Assembly: GCA_900540235.1 (NCBI GenBank)
Contig: UQEY01000021.1
Location: 1 to 32,569 of the forward strand
Length of the DNA: 32,569 nt
Source: an uncultured Eubacteriales bacterium
Lineage (GTDB): Bacteria > Bacillota > Clostridia > Oscillospirales > Acutalibacteraceae
Direction: 5' to 3'
The translations under genes and the position numbers were made by a program. This document shows positions 14,041 through 21,221 of the stretch, piece after piece. The notes below the pieces were generated by a model, which was given only the letters and a program-made list of their open reading frames with translations, searched no databases and was not told where the DNA came from. Positions within the stretch are counted from its first letter, which is position 1, and the number at the start of each line of letters is the position of its first letter.

Positions 14041-16770
14041 TTACAACGACTGATTCTTGAGTGCTTCGCCGAGGCTTGTTTTTTTAATTTTAAGAAGCAT
14101 TACAAGCGATACCACAGCATAGCTAACTATACCCAAAACCACCATAGTTACATAGCAGCTATTGGAAATAATGTATGGAATATAACCCGTCATTTGGGTA
14201 TAAAGATAAGATTTGAATGCCCACTGAAGCACAAGACTTATAAGAGGAACACAAATGAGCAGCGACAAGATTACCATAACCGAAGTTATGACTAAATAAA
14301 GCATACCTATTTCCGCATCTGAGAAGCCGAGTATTTTTGTCATAGATATTGACTTGCTGTTTCTCTCAATAATCTGCTTAGTGAGGATATACATAATAAG
14401 AAGGAAGATAACAACGCCCAATGCCTTGTATACCTTAACAAATTCACTCATAGACACTTGCATTTGAGTAACAACTTTTACCATATCTTTCTCGGTAATA
14501 ACAGATGCAATATCATCATCGTCAAGGTCGGTGAGTTTATCATCGCTGAAATAACCTGTAAAGTAGTTCTTATCTTCGTTAAACATTTGAAGGTAATCGC
14601 TTCTGTTCATAAATACGGTTATTGCGGCATCGTAATTATAGTCGCCGCTTATTTTAAACTCATAAGTTTTGTCGGTATATTTTTCTTTAAGCGTTACCGT
14701 TTCACCTTGCTTTAAGCCGAATTTTTGCATCATAGCGCTTGAAACAACAACTTCACCACTCGGCACATTTGTTTTGATATATTTGCTGCTGTTTGCAATG
14801 CCGTAAACAGTAACATCATCTGCCATATACTTTTTGTCGGTAGTTTCAAGAGTAGTTGCGCAAAATTTTTCAGCCGCTTCGTTTGCAGTTTCTTTTTCGT
14901 TAATCATTATGTATTGATATTTTGAAATCATATTGTCCTTAACAATATTAGAATAATCTTCAAGAAGCGGACCAAACATTGAACCGATAACAACAAGTGT
15001 GCCTGCAAGGAAAATACCTATAAACATCGTGAGATAGGACGGAATGTTTTGGAAAAGAATACGAAGCCTGAATTTTGAAAAGAAACGCATCTTTTTAGGA
15101 AGTTTAATAACTTTTTTAGTACCATTTTCTTTAAGCTCGCCACGAATGAAATTAAGCGGACTTATTTTAAGCTTTTTGGCAAGTACAATTAAATTTACAA
15201 TAAGCATTATGAAAAACGGAACTATTGTAGTTTCCAAAAATGCTTCTGCATTCCAAAGCGTTTCATATGTTGCAAGCGAATAGTTGGAATAATACACGCC
15301 GACAAATATATTTTGAAATACAGTGTAGCCGAGTATGTTGCCGATTAAACCCGCTATAACCGTAACTGCCATCGGAATAAACAAATAATGGCGGATAAGT
15401 TCCCCTTTTGAATAACCCGACGCTCTGAGCGTTCCGATTACATTTGCTTCTTTTGTAATTGTATTTGAAGTTGTAACGGCAAAAAGAAAAGCAATTACAA
15501 TCATAATAATATACATCATAAGCATCATTGTTGCTTTGTCCGAACCGGAGTCTTCAATGGTGTACATTATTGATTTATTGGTATATTTTGCACTGTAATC
15601 TTTAATTGTGATTACTTTGCTGTCGTCAAAAGAAAAATTGTTTACAAGTTTTTTAAGTTTGCTAAGGTCACTGTAAAGCTTAGTGCAGTCGTAAAGCTTT
15701 GCTTCGCTTATTGCGTCAACAATCTTGTATGCTTCGTCAAACATCTTGTCAAAGTCGTCAAAATCGTTACTGTTTTTGTAATCATCAAGGTCGATTTTAG
15801 GCGCTTCGTCAAGAGAATCAAAGTTAAAATCGTTTTCGCTTTTTTGTGCATCTTCAAGAATCTTTTTTAAATTTGTGTACTGTTTTACAGTTATGCCGAG
15901 TTCTTTCGCCATTGCTTTGTCGTTTGAAAGTCCTGCATTTCTGATTGCGGAAAAGTATTTTGATTCAAGTTCTTTTTCGGCTTTTTCAGATTCGCTTTCA
16001 AGGCTTTTAAGTGTTGATTTTGCCTGTTTGTACAAATCGTCAACTTGTGACTGAATAAGCGGTTCGTCATACTTTTTAAGTATACTTTCGAGTGAGTCTG
16101 TAAGTTTTTCGCTTCTCTCGTTTTCTTCGGTTTCGTCAAACGGCTTTTTGTTGTATTTCCAAGCGTAGTTAACGCTTTGGTGCGAATTTGGAAGGGCAGA
16201 GTAACCCTCATTTGTCATAATTGCAACGCCAAAGCCTACAGCGTCAAACATCATATCCGCATTGCTTTCAAAAAGCGCACTGTAATCGGCAAGAGAAATC
16301 AAACCGCATACTTTGTATTTTTTGCCTTTGAGGTTGATTTTGTCGCCGATACTAATATTGTTGTTTTCGGCAAACATACGGTCAATCGCAATTTCATCTT
16401 TTGCTTTCGGCATTTCACCCGAGTGCACGCACTCAAGGTTAATTTTATTTCTCTTTTTGTAAATGCGAAGCGTTGTACCGCTGCTGTTTATGTCTTCTTC
16501 CTTGTATGAAAGGTCGTATAGTTTTAAATCGTTTTGTTCTTCAATATCGCTGAGAATTTTATCGTTTGGTTTGATGTTGAAAGCAAGATGACCGTCCTCA
16601 ATATTATACTTTTCAAGACCGTCATTATATGTTGCAGTAACAGAATTATCGGCAACCAAAAAGCCCGATATCGCACCGATAAAGAAAATTAAAAACAGGA
16701 ATATGGCAATGTATTTTCCAAAGTCCGATTTTAAATCACGAGGGAATCTTTTGTTTAAAGGATTTTTCAT
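14041..16770 (-). CDS. ABC transporter permease, FtsX family, large extracellular domains
   Basis: 909 residues from ATG 16770, chosen because AAGGAGG sits just upstream; the frame is open 39 codons further into the ATPase gene. Predicted layout: membrane helix 1 (~21-42), a large extracellular domain with a Glu/Lys-rich, probably coiled-coil stretch (~220-300), and a first FtsX block of three helices (~415-565) with VIGTLRASGYSKGELIRHYL. A fourth region follows (SYLTMFIGIFLAGTLVVIG), then a second extracellular domain and a final FtsX block (~775-905) with SMTKILGFSDAEIG. That gives eight helices. Such permeases with a LolD/MacB-like ATPase export or extract peptides or lipids, or resist antimicrobials. 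The substrate is unknown. It is in an operon with the ATPase 10 bp upstream. Confidence 0.85.
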   Translation of the reverse strand: MKNPLNKRFPRDLKSDFGKYIAIFLFLIFFIGAISGFLVADNSVTATYNDGLEKYNIEDGHLAFNIKPNDKILSDIEEQNDLKLYDLSYKEEDINSSGTTLRIYKKRNKINLECVHSGEMPKAKDEIAIDRMFAENNNISIGDKINLKGKKYKVCGLISLADYSALFESNADMMFDAVGFGVAIMTNEGYSALPNSHQSVNYAWKYNKKPFDETEENERSEKLTDSLESILKKYDEPLIQSQVDDLYKQAKSTLKSLESESEKAEKELESKYFSAIRNAGLSNDKAMAKELGITVKQYTNLKKILEDAQKSENDFNFDSLDEAPKIDLDDYKNSNDFDDFDKMFDEAYKIVDAISEAKLYDCTKLYSDLSKLKKLVNNFSFDDSKVITIKDYSAKYTNKSIMYTIEDSGSDKATMMLMMYIIMIVIAFLFAVTTSNTITKEANVIGTLRASGYSKGELIRHYLFIPMAVTVIAGLIGNILGYTVFQNIFVGVYYSNYSLATYETLWNAEAFLETTIVPFFIMLIVNLIVLAKKLKISPLNFIRGELKENGTKKVIKLPKKMRFFSKFRLRILFQNIPSYLTMFIGIFLAGTLVVIGSMFGPLLEDYSNIVKDNMISKYQYIMINEKETANEAAEKFCATTLETTDKKYMADDVTVYGIANSSKYIKTNVPSGEVVVSSAMMQKFGLKQGETVTLKEKYTDKTYEFKISGDYNYDAAITVFMNRSDYLQMFNEDKNYFTGYFSDDKLTDLDDDDIASVITEKDMVKVVTQMQVSMSEFVKVYKALGVVIFLLIMYILTKQIIERNSKSISMTKILGFSDAEIGMLYLVITSVMVILSLLICVPLISLVLQWAFKSYLYTQMTGYIPYIISNSCYVTMVVLGIVSYAVVSLVMLLKIKKTSLGEALKNQSL

Positions 16771-16780
16771 CTTGTCCTCC

Positions 16781-17482
16781 TTACCATTCAAGTTCGGCGG
16801 CAGAAATCTTGTTTTCGTTTTTGTAGTTTTTGCGAATTTCGCCGTCACGAAGCGTAAATACTCTGTCTGCCATATTTTTAATAGCATCGTTATGAGTAAC
16901 CATTATTACCGTGTTGCCGTACTTTTGGTTAACATCTTCAAGAAGCTTTAGTATCTCTTTTGATGTGTTGTAATCGAGCGCACCTGTCGGCTCGTCGCAG
17001 AGAAGTATGTCAGGGTTTTTAACTATCGCTCTGCCTATAGAAGTCCTTTGCTGTTGACCGCCTGAAAGCTGTGACGGCAGTTTGTTTGCTTGGTCTGCTA
17101 TGCCGAGAGTGTTCATAAGCTCGTCAATGTCAAGCGGTTTGTCGCTCAAATATGCGCCCACTTCAATGTTTTCCCTGACTGTTAAATTGGGAATAAGGTT
17201 GTACATTTGAAAAACATAACCCAAATGTTTTCTTCTGTACTGCGTGAGCTTTTTTTCACTCATAAGCTTTGTTTTTTCACCGTCAATGGCTATATAACCG
17301 TCGTCAGCCGATTCAATAGCGCCGATAATATTAAGCAGTGTAGATTTTCCCGAACCGCTTGGACCGAGAAGCACGCATATTTCACCCTTTTCAATATTGA
17401 TGTCAATTCCTTTTAATACCTCAATTCGGCTTTCTCCTTCGCCAAAATGCTTTTTTATGTTGCTGATTTCAACAAAACTCAT
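16781..17482 (-). CDS. ABC transporter ATP-binding protein (LolD/MacB type)
   Basis: 233 residues and a complete nucleotide-binding domain. The Walker A is GPSGSGKS (40-47), the Q-loop lies in GYVFQMYNLIPNLTVREN, the signature is LSGGQQQR, the Walker B is ILLCDEPTGALD and the H-loop is MVTHN. The pattern matches the MacB/LolD/BceA group that partners FtsX-type permeases, and the cognate permease starts 10 bp downstream. The ATG follows AAAGGAGAGG. The promoter at 17562-17590 has two copies of an AGTTAG-N6-CTAACT palindrome, so the exporter is probably repressed by a regulator encoded elsewhere. Confidence 0.93.
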   Translation of the reverse strand: MSFVEISNIKKHFGEGESRIEVLKGIDINIEKGEICVLLGPSGSGKSTLLNIIGAIESADDGYIAIDGEKTKLMSEKKLTQYRRKHLGYVFQMYNLIPNLTVRENIEVGAYLSDKPLDIDELMNTLGIADQANKLPSQLSGGQQQRTSIGRAIVKNPDILLCDEPTGALDYNTSKEILKLLEDVNQKYGNTVIMVTHNDAIKNMADRVFTLRDGEIRKNYKNENKISAAELEW

Positions 17483-17502
17483 AAAACCTCTCCTTTATAT
17501 AA

Positions 17503-17520
17503 AGTTAGCGATAACTAACT
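17503..17520 (-). promoter_or_regulatory. operator 2 of the ABC exporter operon
   Basis: AGTTAG-N6-CTAACT, the same core and spacing as the palindrome at 17532-17561, located in the leader about 20 bp before the ATPase start codon. Centres of the two sites are 35 bp apart. Confidence 0.6.
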
Positions 17521-17531
17521 CTGAAATAATA

Positions 17532-17561
17532 AAATACAGTTAGGCGTACCTAACTGTATTT
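17532..17561 (-). promoter_or_regulatory. operator 1 of the ABC exporter operon, 13-bp-arm palindrome
   Basis: AAATACAGTTAGG and CCTAACTGTATTT are perfect complements around the centre CGTA. It abuts the -10 box and covers the predicted start site, the classic place for a repressor. The protein that binds it is not identifiable here. Confidence 0.75.
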
Positions 17562-17590
17562 ATAGTATCATATATTAAACAGGTTGTCAA
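17562..17590 (-). promoter_or_regulatory. sigma-A promoter of the ABC exporter operon
   Basis: On the minus strand TTGACA (17585-17590), 17 bp, TACTAT (17562-17567). The consensus -35 suggests strong transcription when the adjacent operators are free. Confidence 0.75.
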
Positions 17591-17654
17591 CTTATAAATC
17601 GTACTTTGAAGTTTCTGTCGCAATAACTTTGCACCCATATAAACAAAGCTGCTT

Positions 17655-19373
17655 TTACCAGCTTCCGCCGCCGCCACCGCCGGCACCGCCTCCTGCAAAA
17701 CCGCCACCGCCGGAGGAAAAGCTTCCGCCTGAGCCGGACTGTACAGGCATAGAAATCATAGCGTTTGAAGCCGAATTCATTGTGTCCCTCATAAAATGGC
17801 TGAACACAATATAGTTGTAAGGATAATAACCGTAGTACCATTGCGGCGGCTCAACTGCAATGCTTTCAAATTTCTTCATCCATTTGTCCGACACACCGAG
17901 CACATACGCATACGGCAATATGTTGTAAAAATAAGCCGGGTCATTGTCAACAAGTGCTTCGAGCTTATCTTTTTCCGCAGTTTCAAGGAAATTTTTAAAA
18001 CCGTTTATTTTGCCGAGAATGTCAACCGCTTCGTCGGTCCTCTTTCTGATGAAAAACGAAAAAACGAACGAAACAATGCAAATGATTATTCCGACTAAAG
18101 TAAGGATGTATTTTAGACTGCTGTCAAACAAATTTGAAAAGTTAAATAATACTGCGAAAACAGAAAGTGCACAAAGACCCCACGCAAGTATTCTCATATA
18201 AAGTGACTTTGCTTCAAACACCTTGTGCCTTTTTTCCGGCTTGTTGTACAGCTCTCTTATTATGTTGAGCGTTAAGTAAAAATCATCTTCAAGGTCAGAT
18301 TTATAAATTTTACTTCTTGTTCCGTTTTTAAACAAGCCGTTAAAGAAAATTTCTTTCGCTCTGTCATTTCCGTCATACTTGTCTTTAAGCTTTGTTATGG
18401 CAAATTCCGATTTTTTCTTGCTCTTTGTTTCAACTTCTTCAATTTGAATATATCCGTCGTTTGCAAGTTCAATCAGCAGGGGAGTAAGCTTTTCGTTATT
18501 TGCAATCAGACCGCTTTGCCAAAATGCAATGTCGGCACTGCTCATACCGTTTGGCGGATAAAACTCAACTGTTTGAACTGCTTTTTTGTCCTTGCCGAAT
18601 TTACTCCAAAGAATAATTACAACAATAAATAATAAAGCGGGAACGGCGACAAGCAAAGCAAGTTTAAAATTATAAAGCGCTTTGTTAAAATAAAAATAGC
18701 CGTCTTCAAGCTCAAGCCTTACGGTAACTGCTTCGTTTGGCTGAAGCGTTCTTGCAACCGAACCGGTGATGATATTGTCGTTAACATCATAGTTAATATC
18801 ATAAGTTCCTACTGTGCCGTAATTGCCGATTGAAAAACCGAGTTTGCTTTTGTCAAACTCTTTTGGCATAGTGATTTTAAAAGTTACATTTTGGATATAA
18901 GTATCCCAGCCGTCGCCGATTATATTGTAATAAAGTTCGTCAAAGCCGTTGTTTTGGTCCTCGCCGAGCATATATGTGTACTTGACAGTATAATCGTGCT
19001 CGCCCTCAACATAAGCGTCGGCATCGCCGATTTGAAGCACATAATTACCGTTTTCAATACTTACATCGCAGTTTTCACTTACCTTGACATTTTTTATCTT
19101 GGCTTTAACACTGTGGCTTGTGCCGTCGGTACGCTTAATCTGATTTCTCGATGGTATTGTTCTGTAAATTCCGTGCCTTTGCTCGTTAAAATATGCGCTG
19201 ATGTGCTCCGTAATGTCAAAGCTGTTGTCTTCGTTAATATTAATATCAACATTATATGCAGTGAAATAATACGGCACATAGCTTGCGTTATCATCCGCAA
19301 AAGCCGGAACAGATGAAACCGCTGTGAGCATTAATGCAAAGATTATACTTAAAAATCGAATGAACTTTTTCAT
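17655..19373 (-). CDS. DUF2207 membrane protein with Gly-rich tail
   Basis: 572 residues. Signal peptide at 1-26 (FALMLTAVSSVPAFA), then an extracellular beta-rich domain typical of DUF2207 (YFTAYNVDININEDNSFDITEHISAYFN...GIYRTIP). A helix follows near 233-253, then a cytoplasmic stretch including SADIAFWQSGLI. A pair of helices lies near 392-435, and the tail is very glycine- and serine-rich, ending GGGGFAGGGAGGGGGGSW. Such tails are characteristic of this family. The start codon overlaps the lemA stop (TAATG). LemA and DUF2207 proteins are frequent neighbours, and no biochemical role is settled. No clear terminator lies between it and the ABC operon. Confidence 0.85.
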   Translation of the reverse strand: MKKFIRFLSIIFALMLTAVSSVPAFADDNASYVPYYFTAYNVDININEDNSFDITEHISAYFNEQRHGIYRTIPSRNQIKRTDGTSHSVKAKIKNVKVSENCDVSIENGNYVLQIGDADAYVEGEHDYTVKYTYMLGEDQNNGFDELYYNIIGDGWDTYIQNVTFKITMPKEFDKSKLGFSIGNYGTVGTYDINYDVNDNIITGSVARTLQPNEAVTVRLELEDGYFYFNKALYNFKLALLVAVPALLFIVVIILWSKFGKDKKAVQTVEFYPPNGMSSADIAFWQSGLIANNEKLTPLLIELANDGYIQIEEVETKSKKKSEFAITKLKDKYDGNDRAKEIFFNGLFKNGTRSKIYKSDLEDDFYLTLNIIRELYNKPEKRHKVFEAKSLYMRILAWGLCALSVFAVLFNFSNLFDSSLKYILTLVGIIICIVSFVFSFFIRKRTDEAVDILGKINGFKNFLETAEKDKLEALVDNDPAYFYNILPYAYVLGVSDKWMKKFESIAVEPPQWYYGYYPYNYIVFSHFMRDTMNSASNAMISMPVQSGSGGSFSSGGGGFAGGGAGGGGGGSW

Positions 19374-19939
19374 TAAAATTCTACCTTAACATTTTGTCTT
19401 TCGCTTGTTTCTTCAACAACAAACATTGTCTTTTTGCCGTAGTTAAACATTTTTGCAATGATGTTTGACGGAAACATTTCAACCTTGTTGTTGTAGTTTT
19501 TAACTACTGCGTTGTAGTATTTTCTTGCGTTTGCAATGTCGTTTTCAACACTCTTTAACTGAGCCGAAAGGTCAAGGAAATTTTGATTTGCTTTAAGCTC
19601 AGGGTACTGCTCGGCAAGGACTGAAAAATTAGGCATACTTCTGTCAAGCTCTGCCGATGCTTTAATCTTTTCCTCGTCGCTGAAAGTGCTGTAATTGCCG
19701 TTTCTTGCTTTAATAACATTTTCAAGAGTTTCAGCTTCGTGCTTAGCGTATCCCTTAACGGTTGCAACGATATTTGGAATTAAGTCCCAACGCTTTTTTA
19801 AATAAACATCCATAGTTGAAAATGCTTCTTCAACATTGTTTTTAAGCTTAACAAATGAATTGTATGTTGCAAAAAAGTAAATTACAATAAGCAAAACTAT
19901 CACTGCAATCACAATTCCTACTATTGTTCCTGTGTTCAT
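19373..19939 (-). CDS. lemA: LemA family protein
   Basis: 188 residues. A single N-terminal membrane helix (GIVIAVIVLLIVIYFFATY, ~8-26) is followed by a long helical domain with the LemA signatures NSFVKLKNNVEEAFSTMDVY, KKRWDLIPNIVATVKGYAKHE and NDIANARKYYNAVVKNYNN. It should be N-out with a cytoplasmic or short helical bundle, as in other LemA proteins. It is first in a two-gene unit with the DUF2207 gene and has AAGGAG upstream. The family is certain, the cellular function is not known. Confidence 0.93.
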   Translation of the reverse strand: MNTGTIVGIVIAVIVLLIVIYFFATYNSFVKLKNNVEEAFSTMDVYLKKRWDLIPNIVATVKGYAKHEAETLENVIKARNGNYSTFSDEEKIKASAELDRSMPNFSVLAEQYPELKANQNFLDLSAQLKSVENDIANARKYYNAVVKNYNNKVEMFPSNIIAKMFNYGKKTMFVVEETSERQNVKVEF

Positions 19940-19974
19940 AAATAACGCTCCTTTAAATATATTATTACAAGACT

Positions 19975-20003
19975 AATATATCATATCTATATAGTATTTT
20001 CAA
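19975..20003 (-). promoter_or_regulatory. sigma-A promoter of lemA
   Basis: On the minus strand TTGAAA (19998-20003), 17 bp, TATATT (19975-19980), about 35 bp before the lemA start codon and just after the terminator of the preceding small-ORF unit. Confidence 0.6.
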
Positions 20004-20019
20004 TATGTATAAAAATAAA

Positions 20020-20040
20020 AGCCACAGAAACTCTGTGGCT
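20020..20040 (-). terminator. terminator of the small-ORF transcript
   Basis: AGCCACAGA and TCTGTGGCT form a 9-bp stem with a 3-nt loop. On the minus strand it is followed by TTTATTTTTA. It lies 43 bp after the 28-residue ORF. Confidence 0.75.
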
Positions 20041-20054
20041 GAAAATTTGTTTTT

Positions 20055-20079
20055 AGTCACTCAATCGAGTGACTTTTTT
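20055..20079 (+). terminator. second hairpin in the 3' region of the small-ORF transcript
   Basis: AGTCACTC-AATC-GAGTGACT, 8-bp stem with a 4-nt loop. The T-run follows on the plus strand, where no gene lies upstream. It may stop antisense transcription into the small ORFs or simply stabilise the 3' end of the minus-strand RNA. Confidence 0.55.
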
Positions 20080-20082
20080 CAT

Positions 20083-20169
20083 TTACATTTTGTGTGATAA
20101 GAATTCTACGAGCCTTTTTGCAGGTATAAACGCAAATCCATTATCTAACACATTAAATATAGACTTCAT
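20083..20169 (-). CDS. small ORF, 28 residues, unknown
   Basis: Begins MKSIFNVLDNGFAF, then IPAKRLVEFLSHKM. AAGAAGGA lies 6-7 nt before the ATG, an excellent ribosome site. The peptide could form an amphipathic helix at each end of an IP hinge. It has no signal peptide and no Cys. It is downstream of a second small ORF under a consensus promoter, and terminators follow. I recognise no family. It could be a regulatory or signalling peptide, a small membrane-binding protein or a toxin-like peptide. Translation is supported only by the signals seen, not by homology. Confidence 0.55.
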   Translation of the reverse strand: MKSIFNVLDNGFAFIPAKRLVEFLSHKM

Positions 20170-20237
20170 AAAAATTCCTTCTTTCTGTAATATTGAGTTG
20201 TAAATGATGCGACCGAGCGTCGCTTTTAGGCGTGTGC

Positions 20238-20303
20238 TTATCTGTTATATGCCTTGTCTAACTCGGCAAGGATTTTAGCACACTTAATAAGTTGTTTAAG
20301 CAT
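20238..20303 (-). CDS. small ORF, 21 residues, unknown
   Basis: Begins MLKQLIKCAKILAELD and ends KAYNR, an amphipathic and basic helix with a single Cys8. AAAGGAGG lies 8 nt before the ATG, as strong as any site in the window. A closer ATG at 20307 is out of frame and stops after three codons. It is the first ORF after the promoter at 20334-20361. The 28-residue ORF starts 68 bp downstream. It might be a leader peptide controlling the second ORF, or an independent peptide. I recognise no family. Confidence 0.55.
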   Translation of the reverse strand: MLKQLIKCAKILAELDKAYNR

Positions 20304-20321
20304 ACATATAACCTCCTTTGC

Positions 20322-20347
20322 TTTTGTGCCTTCATTATAGCACAAAA
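20322..20347 (-). promoter_or_regulatory. inverted repeat around the -10 of the small-ORF promoter
   Basis: TTTTGTGC (20322-20329), 10 bp, GCACAAAA (20340-20347). The -10 box lies in the gap. A repressor bound here would directly cover the start of transcription. Confidence 0.55.
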
Positions 20348-20361
20348 AAATTATATGTCAA
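20334..20361 (-). promoter_or_regulatory. consensus sigma-A promoter of the small-ORF unit
   Basis: On the minus strand TTGACA (20356-20361), 16 bp, TATAAT (20334-20339). Both boxes are perfect, the best match in the window. Predicted start near 20327. Confidence 0.8.
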
Positions 20362-20367
20362 GCATAT

Positions 20368-20397
20368 TGCACAAATAAAATGCAAAATATTTGTGCA
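20368..20397. promoter_or_regulatory. upstream inverted repeat with the same half-site
   Basis: TGCACAAATA (20368-20377), 10 bp, TATTTGTGCA (20388-20397). It shares GCACAAA with the -10 repeat, whose nearest half-site is 30 bp away (about three helical turns). Another GCACAA is near 20457. Confidence 0.5.
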
Positions 20398-20464
20398 TAA
20401 TACCGAAAACATTGTATCAAATTACTAAATATAAACTCGGAATATTGTATACTATGCACAACAA

Positions 20465-20499
20465 AAAGACTTGCTACATTTGTAATGCAACAAGTCTTT
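20465..20499 (-). terminator. terminator of hisS-aspS-yfbR
   Basis: AAAGACTTG (20465-20473) and CAAGTCTTT (20491-20499) with further pairing inside. On the minus strand TTTTTG follows. The 137 bp between this and the yfbR-like stop holds one dispersed repeat and nothing else recognisable. Confidence 0.7.
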
Positions 20500-20586
20500 A
20501 ACAGTTTTATTATATGTCTGATTAAGCTTTTTGTTTAATGTGACAAATTTGAATTTTTCTTAATAAAATAAATTGAAAACGATAAA

Positions 20587-20612
20587 GGGTCGTCGAGGAC
20601 GCCGACCTCTAC
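20587..20612 (-). repeat. dispersed GC-rich palindromic repeat, copy 2
   Basis: On the minus strand it reads GTAGAGGTCGGCG followed by TCCTCGACGACCC, 25 of 26 bases identical to 4500-4525. The flanks of the two copies are unrelated, so only the short element is shared. Confidence 0.7.
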
Positions 20613-20636
20613 AAAATGTCTGAATTATAAGGTGCA

Positions 20637-21221
20637 TCACTTCGTATGCTCATCAAGGGTTAAATAATACGATGCAAGAAAATGCTTTCTGAAATACTTA
20701 ACCTCATCAAGGTCGATTTCCTCTACCTTTTTTTGCTGAGTTTCAAGCGCTTTTTCAAATTCACGGTTGCCCATTCTGTTTTCTTCAATACACTTTATAA
20801 GAGCACTGATTTTGTCGGCAGCCTTAACAAGTTTCCAAAGCTCAATATCCTCCTCCTGCTTTTCAAAAAAAGGCGTGTAATCATTTTTGAATTCGTCAGG
20901 CAGCATATCAAGAAGCCTTAAACCCGCTGTGTGCTCAATATCCTTGTACACATTTTTAATATCATCGTTGTAATACTTAACCGGAGTAGGCATATCACCC
21001 GTGATAACCTCGGTAGTGTCGTGGTAAAGGGCAAGCAAAGCAGCACGCTCGACATTATAATTTTTGCCAAACTTCTTGTTGCCGATAAGCGCAAGTGCGT
21101 GAGCGATAATTGCAACGCAGTGGCTGTGCTCGGCAATGTTTTCCTTAGTAGCATTATTCATCAAAGCCCATCTGTCGATAAACTTCATTCGATTTACCAT
21201 TGCAAAGAAATTACTGCTCAT
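20637..21221 (-). CDS. HD-domain phosphohydrolase, YfbR-like 5'-deoxynucleotidase
   Basis: 194 residues from ATG 21221, which overlaps the aspS end by 11 bp; the frame is open further upstream but without a ribosome site. It has the HD metal motif order EHSHCVAIIAHAL (~33-45), ALYHDTTEVITGDMPTPVKYY (~64-84, the paired HD) and a later Asp in KAADKISALIKCIEENRMG. This matches YfbR-type enzymes that remove phosphate from deoxynucleoside monophosphates in nucleotide salvage. Third gene of hisS-aspS-yfbR, a link that is probably only shared transcription. The specific substrate is inferred from the family. Confidence 0.82.
   Translation of the reverse strand: MSSNFFAMVNRMKFIDRWALMNNATKENIAEHSHCVAIIAHALALIGNKKFGKNYNVERAALLALYHDTTEVITGDMPTPVKYYNDDIKNVYKDIEHTAGLRLLDMLPDEFKNDYTPFFEKQEEDIELWKLVKAADKISALIKCIEENRMGNREFEKALETQQKKVEEIDLDEVKYFRKHFLASYYLTLDEHTK

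Noticed and set aside
14020..14295. 91-codon plus-strand frame in the 3' end of the ABC permease
   Set aside because: It starts on the edge of the bidirectional terminator and is fully antisense to the conserved FtsX block.
20083..20303. AgrD-type autoinducer precursor
   Set aside because: Neither peptide has the cysteine-centred ring segment followed by an acidic tail, and no agrB-like gene is adjacent.
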